Source of the DNA: Rikenellaceae bacterium
GTDB taxonomy: Bacteria > Bacteroidota > Bacteroidia > Bacteroidales > Rikenellaceae
Assembly (NCBI GenBank): GCA_015059785.1
Contig: SUZS01000002.1
Span: forward strand, 1-64,000
Direction of reading: 5' to 3'
DNA: 64,000 bases
Part shown: piece by piece, positions 10,488-19,411 of the stretch
Position numbering within the stretch: position 1 is the first letter of the stretch
Layout: every line of letters starts with the position of its first letter
The notes under the pieces: generated by a model
Database searches by the model: none
The model's input: the letters and a program-made list of their open reading frames with translations, nothing else
Told to the model about the DNA's origin: nothing
Made by a program: the position numbers and the translations under genes

Positions 10488-10489
10488 CT

Positions 10490-11119
10490 ATGGGAAATGC
10501 TAATTTTAGAGACGAGTTAGAGTTAGCTCGCAAAGCTCTGTCTACTGAGCAGACAGCTGAACTTTTGCAGCAGGCAATGCTCTGCTGTGTGAATATTGCA
10601 GAGCAGAATCTCTCTGAGCAGAGATGCACTTGGCAGAATGCTGCACTTGCGCGTGAGCTTTTTGATTATGCCAAAAAGCTTGCCTTGAGTGGCGTAGAGC
10701 TCTCTTTTGTTGAGCAGTCTGTAGATGATATGATTGAGACTATCAGTAGTCATCCGCGCTTGACCCTTGAGCTTATGCTCTTCCGCCGAGAGGTGTTGCA
10801 GCAACTAAACCACTCAAGTCAGGAGCTGGACGATGATATTGCTCTGTATCAGAGTAATATTGCGGCAGCAGATAGCGGCAGACTTGAGGATGTTAAACAG
10901 ACAACAATGCTCAAGCACGACCCCGTTGAGTGGACTGCTCGTTGGGAGGAGGTTATTGATGAGGCTGATAAGGTTATTGAGGCTCGCCTTGTAGACTACC
11001 CTCGCGGTATGGGATTTTGCCACGCCTATTGGCAGGAGAAGGCAAAGGTGCTGTCAAAAGAGTTTAATATCGAGTGGCGCAGCCCTGCAAGGATGAATCC
11101 GCGCGTGTTGTTCGATTAA
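10490..11119 (+). CDS. Uncharacterised protein within the arginine operon
   Basis: 209-aa ORF, 2 nt after argD and 15 nt before argF'. No family recognised. Confidence 0.75.
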   Translation: MGNANFRDELELARKALSTEQTAELLQQAMLCCVNIAEQNLSEQRCTWQNAALARELFDYAKKLALSGVELSFVEQSVDDMIETISSHPRLTLELMLFRREVLQQLNHSSQELDDDIALYQSNIAAADSGRLEDVKQTTMLKHDPVEWTARWEEVIDEADKVIEARLVDYPRGMGFCHAYWQEKAKVLSKEFNIEWRSPARMNPRVLFD

Positions 11120-11134
11120 ATTGAATACGAAGAT

Positions 11135-12088
11135 ATGAATAAGTTTACTACTGTAGCCGACATTGGCGACCTTAACGCTGCTGTTGCCGAGGCTTTAGAG
11201 ATAAAGAGGAACAAGTTTGCATATACCGAGCTTGGCAGAAATAAGACCCTGCTGATGATATTTTTCAACTCATCGTTGCGCACCCGCCTCTCAACGCAGA
11301 AGGCTGCAATGAATCTGGGTATGAATGTTATGGTGCTTGATGTCAATCAGGGTGCGTGGAAGCTTGAGACCGAGCGTGGCGTAGTTATGGATGGCGATAA
11401 GGCGGAGCACCTTCTTGAGGCTATACCCGTTATGGGTAGCTACTGTGATATTATCGGTGTGCGCTCGTTTGCGGGTCTAAAGAATAAAGCGGAGGATTAC
11501 CAGGAGCGTGTCGTAGAGCAGTTTATCCGATACTCTGGCCGACCTGTCTTTTCGATGGAGGCCGCTACGGGCCACCCACTGCAGAGCTTTGCCGACCTTA
11601 TTACTATTGAGGAGTATAAGAAGAGAGCCCGCCCAAAGGTTGTCCTTACTTGGGCCCCACATCCAAAGGCGCTACCGCAGGCTGTTCCAAACTCTTTTGC
11701 CGAGTGGATGAATGCGGCTGACTATGAGCTTGTTGTCACTCACCCACATGGATATGAGCTTGACCCTCGCTTTGTTCGCCCAGAGCAGATAGTCTACGAC
11801 CAGCGCAAGGCCTTTGAGGGTGCAGACTTTATCTATGCTAAGAACTGGTCTGCCTTTGCAGACGAGAACTATGGTCAGGTACTCTCTGTAGATAGAGATT
11901 GGACGGTGGATAGCGATAAGATGGCACTTACAAACAACGCCTACTTTATGCACTGCCTGCCTGTGCGCCGAAATATGATTGTTACGGATGAGGTTATTGA
12001 GTCAGAGCGTAGCCTTGTTATCCCAGAGGCTGCCAACCGCGAGATTTCGGCTCAGGTAGTTATCAAACGACTTTTGGAGAGCTTATAA
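11135..12088 (+). CDS. argF': N-acetyl- or N-succinylornithine carbamoyltransferase
   Basis: SSLRTRLSTQ carbamoyl-phosphate motif, FMHCLPVRR, AOTC/SOTC-type DGDKAEH loop. Confidence 0.9.
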   Translation: MNKFTTVADIGDLNAAVAEALEIKRNKFAYTELGRNKTLLMIFFNSSLRTRLSTQKAAMNLGMNVMVLDVNQGAWKLETERGVVMDGDKAEHLLEAIPVMGSYCDIIGVRSFAGLKNKAEDYQERVVEQFIRYSGRPVFSMEAATGHPLQSFADLITIEEYKKRARPKVVLTWAPHPKALPQAVPNSFAEWMNAADYELVVTHPHGYELDPRFVRPEQIVYDQRKAFEGADFIYAKNWSAFADENYGQVLSVDRDWTVDSDKMALTNNAYFMHCLPVRRNMIVTDEVIESERSLVIPEAANREISAQVVIKRLLESL

Positions 12089-12858
12089 TGATAAAGGTTG
12101 TAAAGATAGGTGGCAATGTGATTGACAACGAGGCGGCTCTTGAGCGCTTTGTTGCTGACTTTGCGGCTCTTGAGGGGGAGAAGGTGCTTGTTCACGGCGG
12201 GGGTAAACTTGCCACTCGCCTTGCTGAGAAGTTAGAGATTCCGACAACGATGATAGATGGCCGCCGAGTAACTGACCGTGGGACTCTTGATGTTGTGACG
12301 ATGGTCTATGCGGGCCTTGTAAATAAAAAGGTGGTGGCAATGCTTCAGGCAGCAGACTGTAACGCCATTGGTCTTTCTGGTGCTGATGGAGGTGCTATTC
12401 GTGCCACTCGTCGCGCTGCAAAGCCTATAGATTTTGGCTTTGTGGGCGATATTGCCGTTGAGGGGGTCAATGCTCAGTTTATTCAGAGCCTTACTAGTAG
12501 GGGTATTGTGCCAGTATTCTGCTCTATTATGCACGACGGAGAGGGTACGCTTCTGAATTGCAATGCCGACTCTGTGGCCTCTGCCGTAGCTGTTGCCCTT
12601 ACGCAAGTAGAACAGACAGAGCTTGTCTTCTGCTTTGAGAAGGCGGGCGTTATGAGGGATGTTGATGACCCAGGCTCTGTTATAGCGGAGATTCGCCCAC
12701 AGAGTTATAAGACATTGCTTGCCGATGGGGTGGTAAACAAGGGTATGATACCAAAGATTGACGGTGCTTTTCGCGCATTGGAGAGCGGAGTGAAGGTTGT
12801 GACAATAAAGCACTCGGCAGACCTTAATAGAGATTGTGGAACAAAGATAATGTTGTAG
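12088..12858 (+). CDS. argB: Acetylglutamate kinase
   Basis: IKVVKIGGNVID...LVHGGGK; amino acid kinase fold. Confidence 0.93.
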   Translation: MIKVVKIGGNVIDNEAALERFVADFAALEGEKVLVHGGGKLATRLAEKLEIPTTMIDGRRVTDRGTLDVVTMVYAGLVNKKVVAMLQAADCNAIGLSGADGGAIRATRRAAKPIDFGFVGDIAVEGVNAQFIQSLTSRGIVPVFCSIMHDGEGTLLNCNADSVASAVAVALTQVEQTELVFCFEKAGVMRDVDDPGSVIAEIRPQSYKTLLADGVVNKGMIPKIDGAFRALESGVKVVTIKHSADLNRDCGTKIML

Positions 12859-12859
12859 T

Positions 12860-13954
12860 ATGCAGCCTTTTAGCCTTGATAGTTGTGTGGAACTGCTCTG
12901 CCGCCTTGTCGCTACGCCCTCTGTGTCGGGTAGTGAGAACGGTACGGCAGATATCATTTTTGATGCGCTAAAGCAGCACGGGGCTACGGTGAATAGGCTC
13001 TACAATAATATATGGGTGGCCTCCGAGGGTTTTGACGCCCAGAAACCGACCCTTATGCTCAACTCGCACCACGATACCGTAAAAGCGGCAGGCGGTTACA
13101 GCTTTGACCCGCACTGTGGAGCGGTTGTGGATGGGAAAATACTGGGACTGGGAAGTAACGATGCCGGAGGCTCTGTGGTGAGTCTTATGGCTATTTTTTC
13201 TCGCTTTAGTGATACAACAAATCTACCTTTTAACCTTATTCTCGCCATTACTGCCGAGGAGGAGACTATGGGCGAGAGGGGTATGCGCGCAATGCTTGCC
13301 CACTTTAAGGAGCAGGGTATAAAGATAGATATGGCCATTGTCGGCGAGCCTACGGCTATGCAGGCGGCTGTGGGCGAGAGGGGACTTGTAGTGTTGGATG
13401 GCTTGGCTACGGGTAAGAGCGGTCACGCAGCGCGCAATGAGGGGGATAATGCCCTCTATAAGGCAGTTGAGGATATCGCTCTGCTCAGAGATTATAAATT
13501 TAGTAAGACAAGCCAGGTGCTGGGAGATATAAAGATTTCGGTGACGCAGATTTCGGCGGGCTCACAGCATAATATTGTGCCAGATAGTTGCCGTTTTGTT
13601 GTTGATGTACGCACTACAGATGCCTATACAAACGAGCAGACCGTAGAGCTGCTTCAGGGTGCTGTTCGCCACTCTACACTTACGCCGCGTTCTACGCGAG
13701 TGCGTGCTTCGGCTATCTCTGAGAGCCATCCACTTGTTCGTGCGGCGGTGGCAGTGGGATGCAAGACTTTTATCTCGCCAACGACATCAGATAGGGCAAT
13801 TATGCAGGGAATACCTGCGCTGAAGATAGGTGTGGGGGAGTCCTCTCGCTCACATACAGCAGATGAGTTTGTAAAAATTTCAGAGATTGAGAACGGTATT
13901 GCCGTGTACAAATCTCTACTTGAACAGTTAGCAAAATATGAAACTTTGGAATAA
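12860..13954 (+). CDS. argE: M20 peptidase, acyl-ornithine deacylase
   Basis: LNSHHDTVKAAGGY, TAEEETMGERGM; in the arg operon. Confidence 0.88.
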   Translation: MQPFSLDSCVELLCRLVATPSVSGSENGTADIIFDALKQHGATVNRLYNNIWVASEGFDAQKPTLMLNSHHDTVKAAGGYSFDPHCGAVVDGKILGLGSNDAGGSVVSLMAIFSRFSDTTNLPFNLILAITAEEETMGERGMRAMLAHFKEQGIKIDMAIVGEPTAMQAAVGERGLVVLDGLATGKSGHAARNEGDNALYKAVEDIALLRDYKFSKTSQVLGDIKISVTQISAGSQHNIVPDSCRFVVDVRTTDAYTNEQTVELLQGAVRHSTLTPRSTRVRASAISESHPLVRAAVAVGCKTFISPTTSDRAIMQGIPALKIGVGESSRSHTADEFVKISEIENGIAVYKSLLEQLAKYETLE

Positions 13955-15233
13955 GGGTTTTGAGCCAGATAGGGCTATTGAGGAGTTTACAGTTGGCTTA
14001 GACCGCGAACTTGACTTGCGTCTTGCGCGATATGATGTTATCGGCTCTATGGCGCACATCCGTATGCTTGAGAGTATTGGACTTATTGGTAGCGATGAGC
14101 TGCCGGTGCTTCTTGAGGCTCTGCAGCGCATCCTTAGCAGTGCTGAGTGTGGCGAGTTTGTAATTGAGGAGGGAGTTGAAGATGTCCACTCACAGGTTGA
14201 GCTTATGCTTACGCGTGAGCTTGGCGATTTGGGCAAGAAGATTCACTCTGGCCGCTCACGCAACGATCAGGTGCTTGTAGACCTAAAGCTCTTTATGCGC
14301 GATGAGCTGAAGATGGTGGCAGAGCGAATGAAGGCTCTCTTTGATAGACTGCAAAGCCTTAGCAACAAGCATAAAGATACCCTTATGCCAGGCTATACGC
14401 ACCTGCAGGTGGCTATGCCGTCATCTTTTGGACTCTGGTTTGGTGCATATGCCGAGTCGCTTGTAGATGATATGGAGATGGTTGTGGCAGCATATAATAT
14501 CGCCAATCAGAACCCTCTTGGCTCGGCAGCAGGCTATGGCTCGTCGTTCCCGCTCAATAGAACGATGACAACGGAGCTTCTTGGTTTTGGTACGCTGCAC
14601 TATAATGTCGTTGCGGCACAGATGAGCCGAGGTAAGACCGAGCGCGCAGCGGCATACGCTATTGCTTCGGTGGCATCAACACTTGGCAGGTTCGCGATGG
14701 ATGTATGCCTGTTTATGTGCCAGAACTATGGCTTCATATCCTTCCCAGATAACCTTACTACTGGCTCAAGCATTATGCCACACAAGAAGAATCCAGATGT
14801 GTTTGAGATTATGCGTGGCAAGTGCAATAGACTGCAGAGCGTGCCAAATGAGATTTCGCTGCTTACGACAAATCTTCCGTTAGGTTATAATCGTGACCTA
14901 CAGCTGCTTAAAGATATTATCTTCCCTGCAACGACAACACTCTGCCAGTGCCTTGATATGTGCGACTTTATGTTGCAGCATATTGTGGTTAGAGAGAATA
15001 TTCTTGATGATGAGCGGTATAACTACCTCTTTACCGTTGAGGATGTCAATCGCCTAACCCTCTCAGGCGTGCCATTTAGAGAGGCTTACCGCGAGGTGGG
15101 TATGGCTGTTCAGCGTGGCGAGTATACCCCTACGCGCGAGGTAAATCACACTCACGAGGGTAGTATTGGCAACCTGTGTAATGATAAAATTGCAGAGAAG
15201 ATGAATAAAGTTATGGAGAAATTTGGATTCTGA
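13938..15233 (+). CDS. argH: Argininosuccinate lyase
   Basis: TGSSIMPHKKNPDVFE signature; HSGRSRNDQV. Confidence 0.95.
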   Translation: MKLWNKGFEPDRAIEEFTVGLDRELDLRLARYDVIGSMAHIRMLESIGLIGSDELPVLLEALQRILSSAECGEFVIEEGVEDVHSQVELMLTRELGDLGKKIHSGRSRNDQVLVDLKLFMRDELKMVAERMKALFDRLQSLSNKHKDTLMPGYTHLQVAMPSSFGLWFGAYAESLVDDMEMVVAAYNIANQNPLGSAAGYGSSFPLNRTMTTELLGFGTLHYNVVAAQMSRGKTERAAAYAIASVASTLGRFAMDVCLFMCQNYGFISFPDNLTTGSSIMPHKKNPDVFEIMRGKCNRLQSVPNEISLLTTNLPLGYNRDLQLLKDIIFPATTTLCQCLDMCDFMLQHIVVRENILDDERYNYLFTVEDVNRLTLSGVPFREAYREVGMAVQRGEYTPTREVNHTHEGSIGNLCNDKIAEKMNKVMEKFGF

Positions 15234-15252
15234 AAAATTTTTACTAACTTTG
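15222..15252 (+). promoter_or_regulatory. Promoter of the pheA leader/operon
   Basis: TTTG (15222-15225) - N19 - TAACTTTG (15245-15252); overlaps the 3' end of argH. Confidence 0.7.
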
Positions 15253-15265
15253 TGATATAAATGAT

Positions 15266-15331
15266 ATGATTATGCAGAGCGCACGATTTATGGGTTACTT
15301 CTATTTTTACTTCTTTAACAACAGAGATTAG
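15266..15331 (+). CDS. Phe/Tyr-rich attenuator leader peptide MIMQSARFMGYFYFYFFNNRD
   Basis: 21-aa ORF; 8 of 10 residues at positions 8-17 are Phe or Tyr. Lies just after a promoter and before a terminator and pheA. Confidence 0.85.
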   Translation: MIMQSARFMGYFYFYFFNNRD

Positions 15332-15397
15332 AGGAGCGGTAACCCGTGTGCAGATTGTTAAATGTATATAGCCGTTCCTCTTTGGAGCGGCTTTTTT
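15292..15397 (+). promoter_or_regulatory. Transcription attenuator of the aromatic amino acid operon
   Basis: Stem 1:2 gggttac (15292-15298)/gtaaccc (15339-15345); stem 2:3 agaggagcggt (15330-15340)/gccgttcctct (15371-15381); stem 3:4 agccgttcc (15370-15378)/ggagcggct (15384-15392) then TTTTT. Confidence 0.85.
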
Positions 15398-15407
15398 AGT
15401 AGTGGTT

Positions 15408-16253
15408 ATGAAAAAAGTTGCGATACAGGGCTATGCAGGCTCGTTTCACCATATAGCGGCACAACAGTACGAGGGTAGTGCTGTAGAGATTCTGCCGTGC
15501 GACACTTTCCGCGCTGTGGCTCGTGCTGTTGAGAGCGGTGAGGTGGATTATGGAGTGATGGCTATTGAGAACTCTATTGCGGGGTCTATTCTTCCAAATT
15601 ACAACATACTGCAGCGATGTAATGTCCATATTGTGGGCGAGATTTACCTGCAGATTCGCCAAAATCTGATGGTCAATCGCGGTGTTAAGTTAGAGGATAT
15701 TCGCGAGGTGGAGTCGCACCAAATGGCACTTTTGCAGTGTGCCGAGTATCTTGATGCGCACAACTGGCGACTTGTTGAGAGTGCCGATACGGCATTGAGC
15801 GCGGCCGAGCTTCAGAGGAGTGGTTCACGAACTACGGCGGCCGTGGCAGGAGAGCTTGCTGCCGAGCTTTTTGACCTTGATATCATTGCGGCGGATATAC
15901 ATACAAACCGCAATAACTACACCCGCTTCCTTATCCTTGAGCGTTGCGATAGGGCGCAGTTTGAGCCTACGGCAATTCGCGGTGTGGGTAATAAAGCCTC
16001 GCTCTACCTGAAGATTCCAGATACCTCTGGCTCGCTATACGATACACTGGGTGCACTTGAGGGGCTTGATATCAATATGACAAAGTTGCAGTCCTATCCT
16101 ATTGCCGACCAACCGTTCCACTATATGTTTCATGTAGATATGGAGTTTGGTGCACTAACAGCTCTACGCACTGCCGTTGAGCGTATGAGGGCAAAGGGTG
16201 TAGAAGTGCATATTTATGGAGTTTATAACAAGAATACAGACTTTGAGCTATGA
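15408..16253 (+). CDS. pheA: Prephenate dehydratase with ACT domain
   Basis: VAIQGYAGSFHHIAAQQY, GVMAIENSIAGSI, ACT-like C-terminus (SLYDTLGALEGLDINMTKLQSYP). Listed ORF starts at 15402 (GTG); ATG at 15408 preferred. Confidence 0.93.
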   Translation: MKKVAIQGYAGSFHHIAAQQYEGSAVEILPCDTFRAVARAVESGEVDYGVMAIENSIAGSILPNYNILQRCNVHIVGEIYLQIRQNLMVNRGVKLEDIREVESHQMALLQCAEYLDAHNWRLVESADTALSAAELQRSGSRTTAAVAGELAAELFDLDIIAADIHTNRNNYTRFLILERCDRAQFEPTAIRGVGNKASLYLKIPDTSGSLYDTLGALEGLDINMTKLQSYPIADQPFHYMFHVDMEFGALTALRTAVERMRAKGVEVHIYGVYNKNTDFEL

Positions 16254-17404
16254 GTAAACCGTTCACTCCATCGCTCTCCTCTCGCCTTGACGGAGTTGGA
16301 GAGTATTACTTCTCTCGCAAACTGCGTGAGATAGACGACCTTCGTCGGCAGGGGCGCACAATTATATCACTTGGCATCGGTAGTCCCGATATGCCACCGC
16401 ATCCATCAGTTGTTGAGCGTTTATCGGCTGAGAGTGCAAAAGCTACAACGCACGGATATCAGTCCTATAAGGGTGCAGTTGAACTTCGTGAGGCCTTTGC
16501 CGGTTGGTACAGCAGGATGTTTGGCGTAGAGCTTAACCCAGACAAGGAGATTATGCCACTTATCGGCTCCAAGGAGGGTATTATGCACATCTGTATGACC
16601 TATCTTAATGCCGCAGATAAGGTGCTCGTTCCAAATCCGGGATATCCGACTTATACCTCGGCAGTGACTCTGGCAGGGGGTGTGGCAACGCCTTATTGCC
16701 TTAGTGAGGATAACGGCTATCTGCCTGACCTTGAGAGTATTGCCCCGTCGGGCGTAAAGATGATGATTATCAACTACCCGCATATGCCGACAGGCACTGC
16801 GGCCTCGCTTGAGCAGCTACAACGGATAGTTAATTTCTGCCGTGAGAATAACATTCTGTTGCTCAACGACAACCCATACGGCTTTATCCGCAATGCGCAG
16901 CCTGTGAGCCTAATGCAGGTAGATGGGGCTAAGGAGATTGCTATGGAGCTTAACTCGCTGAGCAAGAGTCATAATATGGCGGGCTGGCGAATAGGTATGC
17001 TCGCCGCCTCGGAGCAGAGAATTACTGAGGTGCTACGCTTTAAGAGCAATATGGACTCGGGAATGTTTTTGCCTCTGCAGCTTGCTGCGGCAACGGCGTT
17101 GAGCTTGGGAAGTGAGTGGTACGAGAAACAGAATAGTCTCTACTACCGCCGCGAGAAGATTGGCGAGCAGATTTTTGATGCGTTAGGCATTGAGTATGCC
17201 AAAAATCAGGCGGGACTCTTCCTCTGGGGTCGCCTACCCGAGGGTGTAGACTGCTACGAGTTTTGCGACAAGCTGCTCTATGAGAAGGGGGTCTTTCTGA
17301 CACCTGGGGCAGTCTTTGGTAGCAATGGAACGCGCTATATGCGCCTGAGCCTTTGTGCTACAGAGGAGGTTTTGTTGTCGGTACTTAAAATTGTGGAACA
17401 ATGA
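16250..17404 (+). CDS. Class I/II PLP aminotransferase, likely aromatic
   Basis: NSLSKSHNMAGWRIGM PLP-Lys motif; between pheA and tyrA. Confidence 0.88.
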   Translation: MSKPFTPSLSSRLDGVGEYYFSRKLREIDDLRRQGRTIISLGIGSPDMPPHPSVVERLSAESAKATTHGYQSYKGAVELREAFAGWYSRMFGVELNPDKEIMPLIGSKEGIMHICMTYLNAADKVLVPNPGYPTYTSAVTLAGGVATPYCLSEDNGYLPDLESIAPSGVKMMIINYPHMPTGTAASLEQLQRIVNFCRENNILLLNDNPYGFIRNAQPVSLMQVDGAKEIAMELNSLSKSHNMAGWRIGMLAASEQRITEVLRFKSNMDSGMFLPLQLAAATALSLGSEWYEKQNSLYYRREKIGEQIFDALGIEYAKNQAGLFLWGRLPEGVDCYEFCDKLLYEKGVFLTPGAVFGSNGTRYMRLSLCATEEVLLSVLKIVEQ

Positions 17405-18246
17405 GAGTTGCAGTAGTTGGTTTGGGACTTATAGGTGGCTCGTTTGCCCTTGCCCTGAAGGATAAAAATATAGCAAGCACCGTTGTTGGCGTTGAGGCTA
17501 ACGCAGTGAATGCAGAGACGGCCCTGCGCCTTGGACTTGTAGAGGCGGTGCTGCCACTTAATGAGGCTATAGATGGGGCGGACCTTGTCGCACTGGCCGT
17601 TCCTGTGGATGCTATACCGCAGTTGGCTATTAAGGTGCTTAATAGAGCGACTGAAAATCAGATTGTTATAGATATGGGCTCTACAAAGGAGGAGCTGTGC
17701 GAGATTATCAGTCAGCACCCTCGTCGTGGTCGCTTTGTGGCTACGCATCCGATGTGGGGTACAGAGTTTAGCGGTCCTGAGGCTGCGACGGTAGAGTCGT
17801 TTGCGGGCCGTGCGGTGGTTATCTGCCAGAAGGAGATGTCTGATGCTGAGGCTGTGGAGCGCGTTGAGGATATCTACCGAAAACTCGGTATGGCAGTGCT
17901 TGAGATGAATCCCGAGCAGCACGACCTCCATACAGCATATGTGAGCCATATTTCGCATATTACATCCTTTATCCTCTCTACGACCGTTCTTGAGAAGGAG
18001 CGCGAGGAGGAGGCTATTTTTAACCTTGCGGGTGGTGGTTTTGACAGCACTGTGCGCCTTGCAAAGAGCTCGGCAGATACTTGGATACCTATCTTTATGC
18101 AGAATAAGTATAATGTGCTGGATGTTCTGCGCGAGTATATCCATCAGCTTAATCTCTTCCGTAAGGCGTTAGAGAGGGATGATACCGAGGCGCTGAAGCA
18201 GATAATAACAAAGGCAAATGAGATAAAGAAAGTGTTACATAAATAA
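17401..18246 (+). CDS. tyrA: Prephenate dehydrogenase
   Basis: VAVVGLGLIGGSFALALK; THPMWGTEFSGP. Confidence 0.9.
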   Translation: MRVAVVGLGLIGGSFALALKDKNIASTVVGVEANAVNAETALRLGLVEAVLPLNEAIDGADLVALAVPVDAIPQLAIKVLNRATENQIVIDMGSTKEELCEIISQHPRRGRFVATHPMWGTEFSGPEAATVESFAGRAVVICQKEMSDAEAVERVEDIYRKLGMAVLEMNPEQHDLHTAYVSHISHITSFILSTTVLEKEREEEAIFNLAGGGFDSTVRLAKSSADTWIPIFMQNKYNVLDVLREYIHQLNLFRKALERDDTEALKQIITKANEIKKVLHK

Positions 18247-18255
18247 TACAAGGAT

Positions 18256-19299
18256 ATGATAGACTTAAAGAGTAAAAAACCGATAATAATCTCCGGCCCT
18301 TGCTCGGCTGAGACCCTTGAGCAGACCCTTGCAACGGCCAAAGCTCTTGCCGATAGCGGTAGGGTAGATATTTTCCGCGCGGGAATATGGAAGCCACGCA
18401 CAAAGCCTGGAATGTTTGAGGGCAATGGCGAGCAGGCTCTGCCGTGGCTTGTGGAGGTTAAAAAGACTACGGGCCTTGCTGTGGCTACCGAGGTGGCAAA
18501 TGCAAAGCATGTGGAGGCGGCACTAAAGTATGGCGTGGATTTGCTGTGGATTGGTGCCAGAACTACCTCAAACCCATTCAGCGTGCAGGAGGTTGCTGAG
18601 GCTATCGGAGGGGCAGATGTTACGGTGCTTGTCAAAAATCCGATGAATGCCGATGTGGAGCTGTGGAATGGTGCTGTTGAGCGACTTGCCAAGTGCGGCG
18701 TTAAGAAGTTGGGCCTTATCCACCGCGGTTTCTCTGGCTATGGCTCGTCAAACTACCGCAATACCCCTATGTGGCATATGCCTCTGGAGATTATGAAGCG
18801 ACTGCCCGAGCTGCCTATCTTCTGCGACCCGTCGCACATCTGCGGAAATCGTACGGGACTTCAGGAGGTGTCACAGCAGGCTGCTGACCTAAACTTTAAC
18901 GGACTTATGCTTGAGAGCCATATCGCACCCGATGCCGCTTGGTCGGACGCAAAGCAGCAAGTCACCCCGCAGAGCCTTATTGAACTGCTTGATTCTGTTG
19001 TTTGGCGTGCCGAGGGGTCGGACTCTGTGGCTTTTCAGACATCGCTTGACGAGTTGCGCGGTGTTATTGATAGACTGGATAACGAGATTCTTAAACTACT
19101 CTCAAAGCGTATGGAGGCGGCAGAGAATATCGGACGCATTAAGCGCGAAAATAATGTTATGATTCTGCAACCAAACCGCTGGAATCAGATTGTTGAGCGC
19201 ACCCTCGCCCGCGCCGACGAGTTGGGATTGAGCCCAGAGTTTTTGAAGGTCATCCTTGAGGCAATACATATCGAGAGTATCGACCGCCAGAGGTTGTAG
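18256..19299 (+). CDS. Bifunctional DAHP synthase / chorismate mutase
   Basis: IIISGPCSAE, FRAGIWKPRTKPGMFEG; C-terminal LRGVIDRLDNEILKLLSKRMEAAENIG mutase domain. Confidence 0.92.
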   Translation: MIDLKSKKPIIISGPCSAETLEQTLATAKALADSGRVDIFRAGIWKPRTKPGMFEGNGEQALPWLVEVKKTTGLAVATEVANAKHVEAALKYGVDLLWIGARTTSNPFSVQEVAEAIGGADVTVLVKNPMNADVELWNGAVERLAKCGVKKLGLIHRGFSGYGSSNYRNTPMWHMPLEIMKRLPELPIFCDPSHICGNRTGLQEVSQQAADLNFNGLMLESHIAPDAAWSDAKQQVTPQSLIELLDSVVWRAEGSDSVAFQTSLDELRGVIDRLDNEILKLLSKRMEAAENIGRIKRENNVMILQPNRWNQIVERTLARADELGLSPEFLKVILEAIHIESIDRQRL

Positions 19300-19320
19300 C
19301 TCTTTTTGGTAATGATAAGT

Positions 19321-19352
19321 GAAAGGCCGCCCCAAATTTGGAGCGGCCTTCA
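19321..19352. terminator. Bidirectional terminator hairpin
   Basis: GAAAGGCCGC...GCGGCCTTTC between convergent genes. Confidence 0.7.
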
Positions 19353-19411
19353 CCATTAACTTTTTAACAAACATCGCAGACTATCAAGACCGTCTGCAGG
19401 GGTCTGTGATT

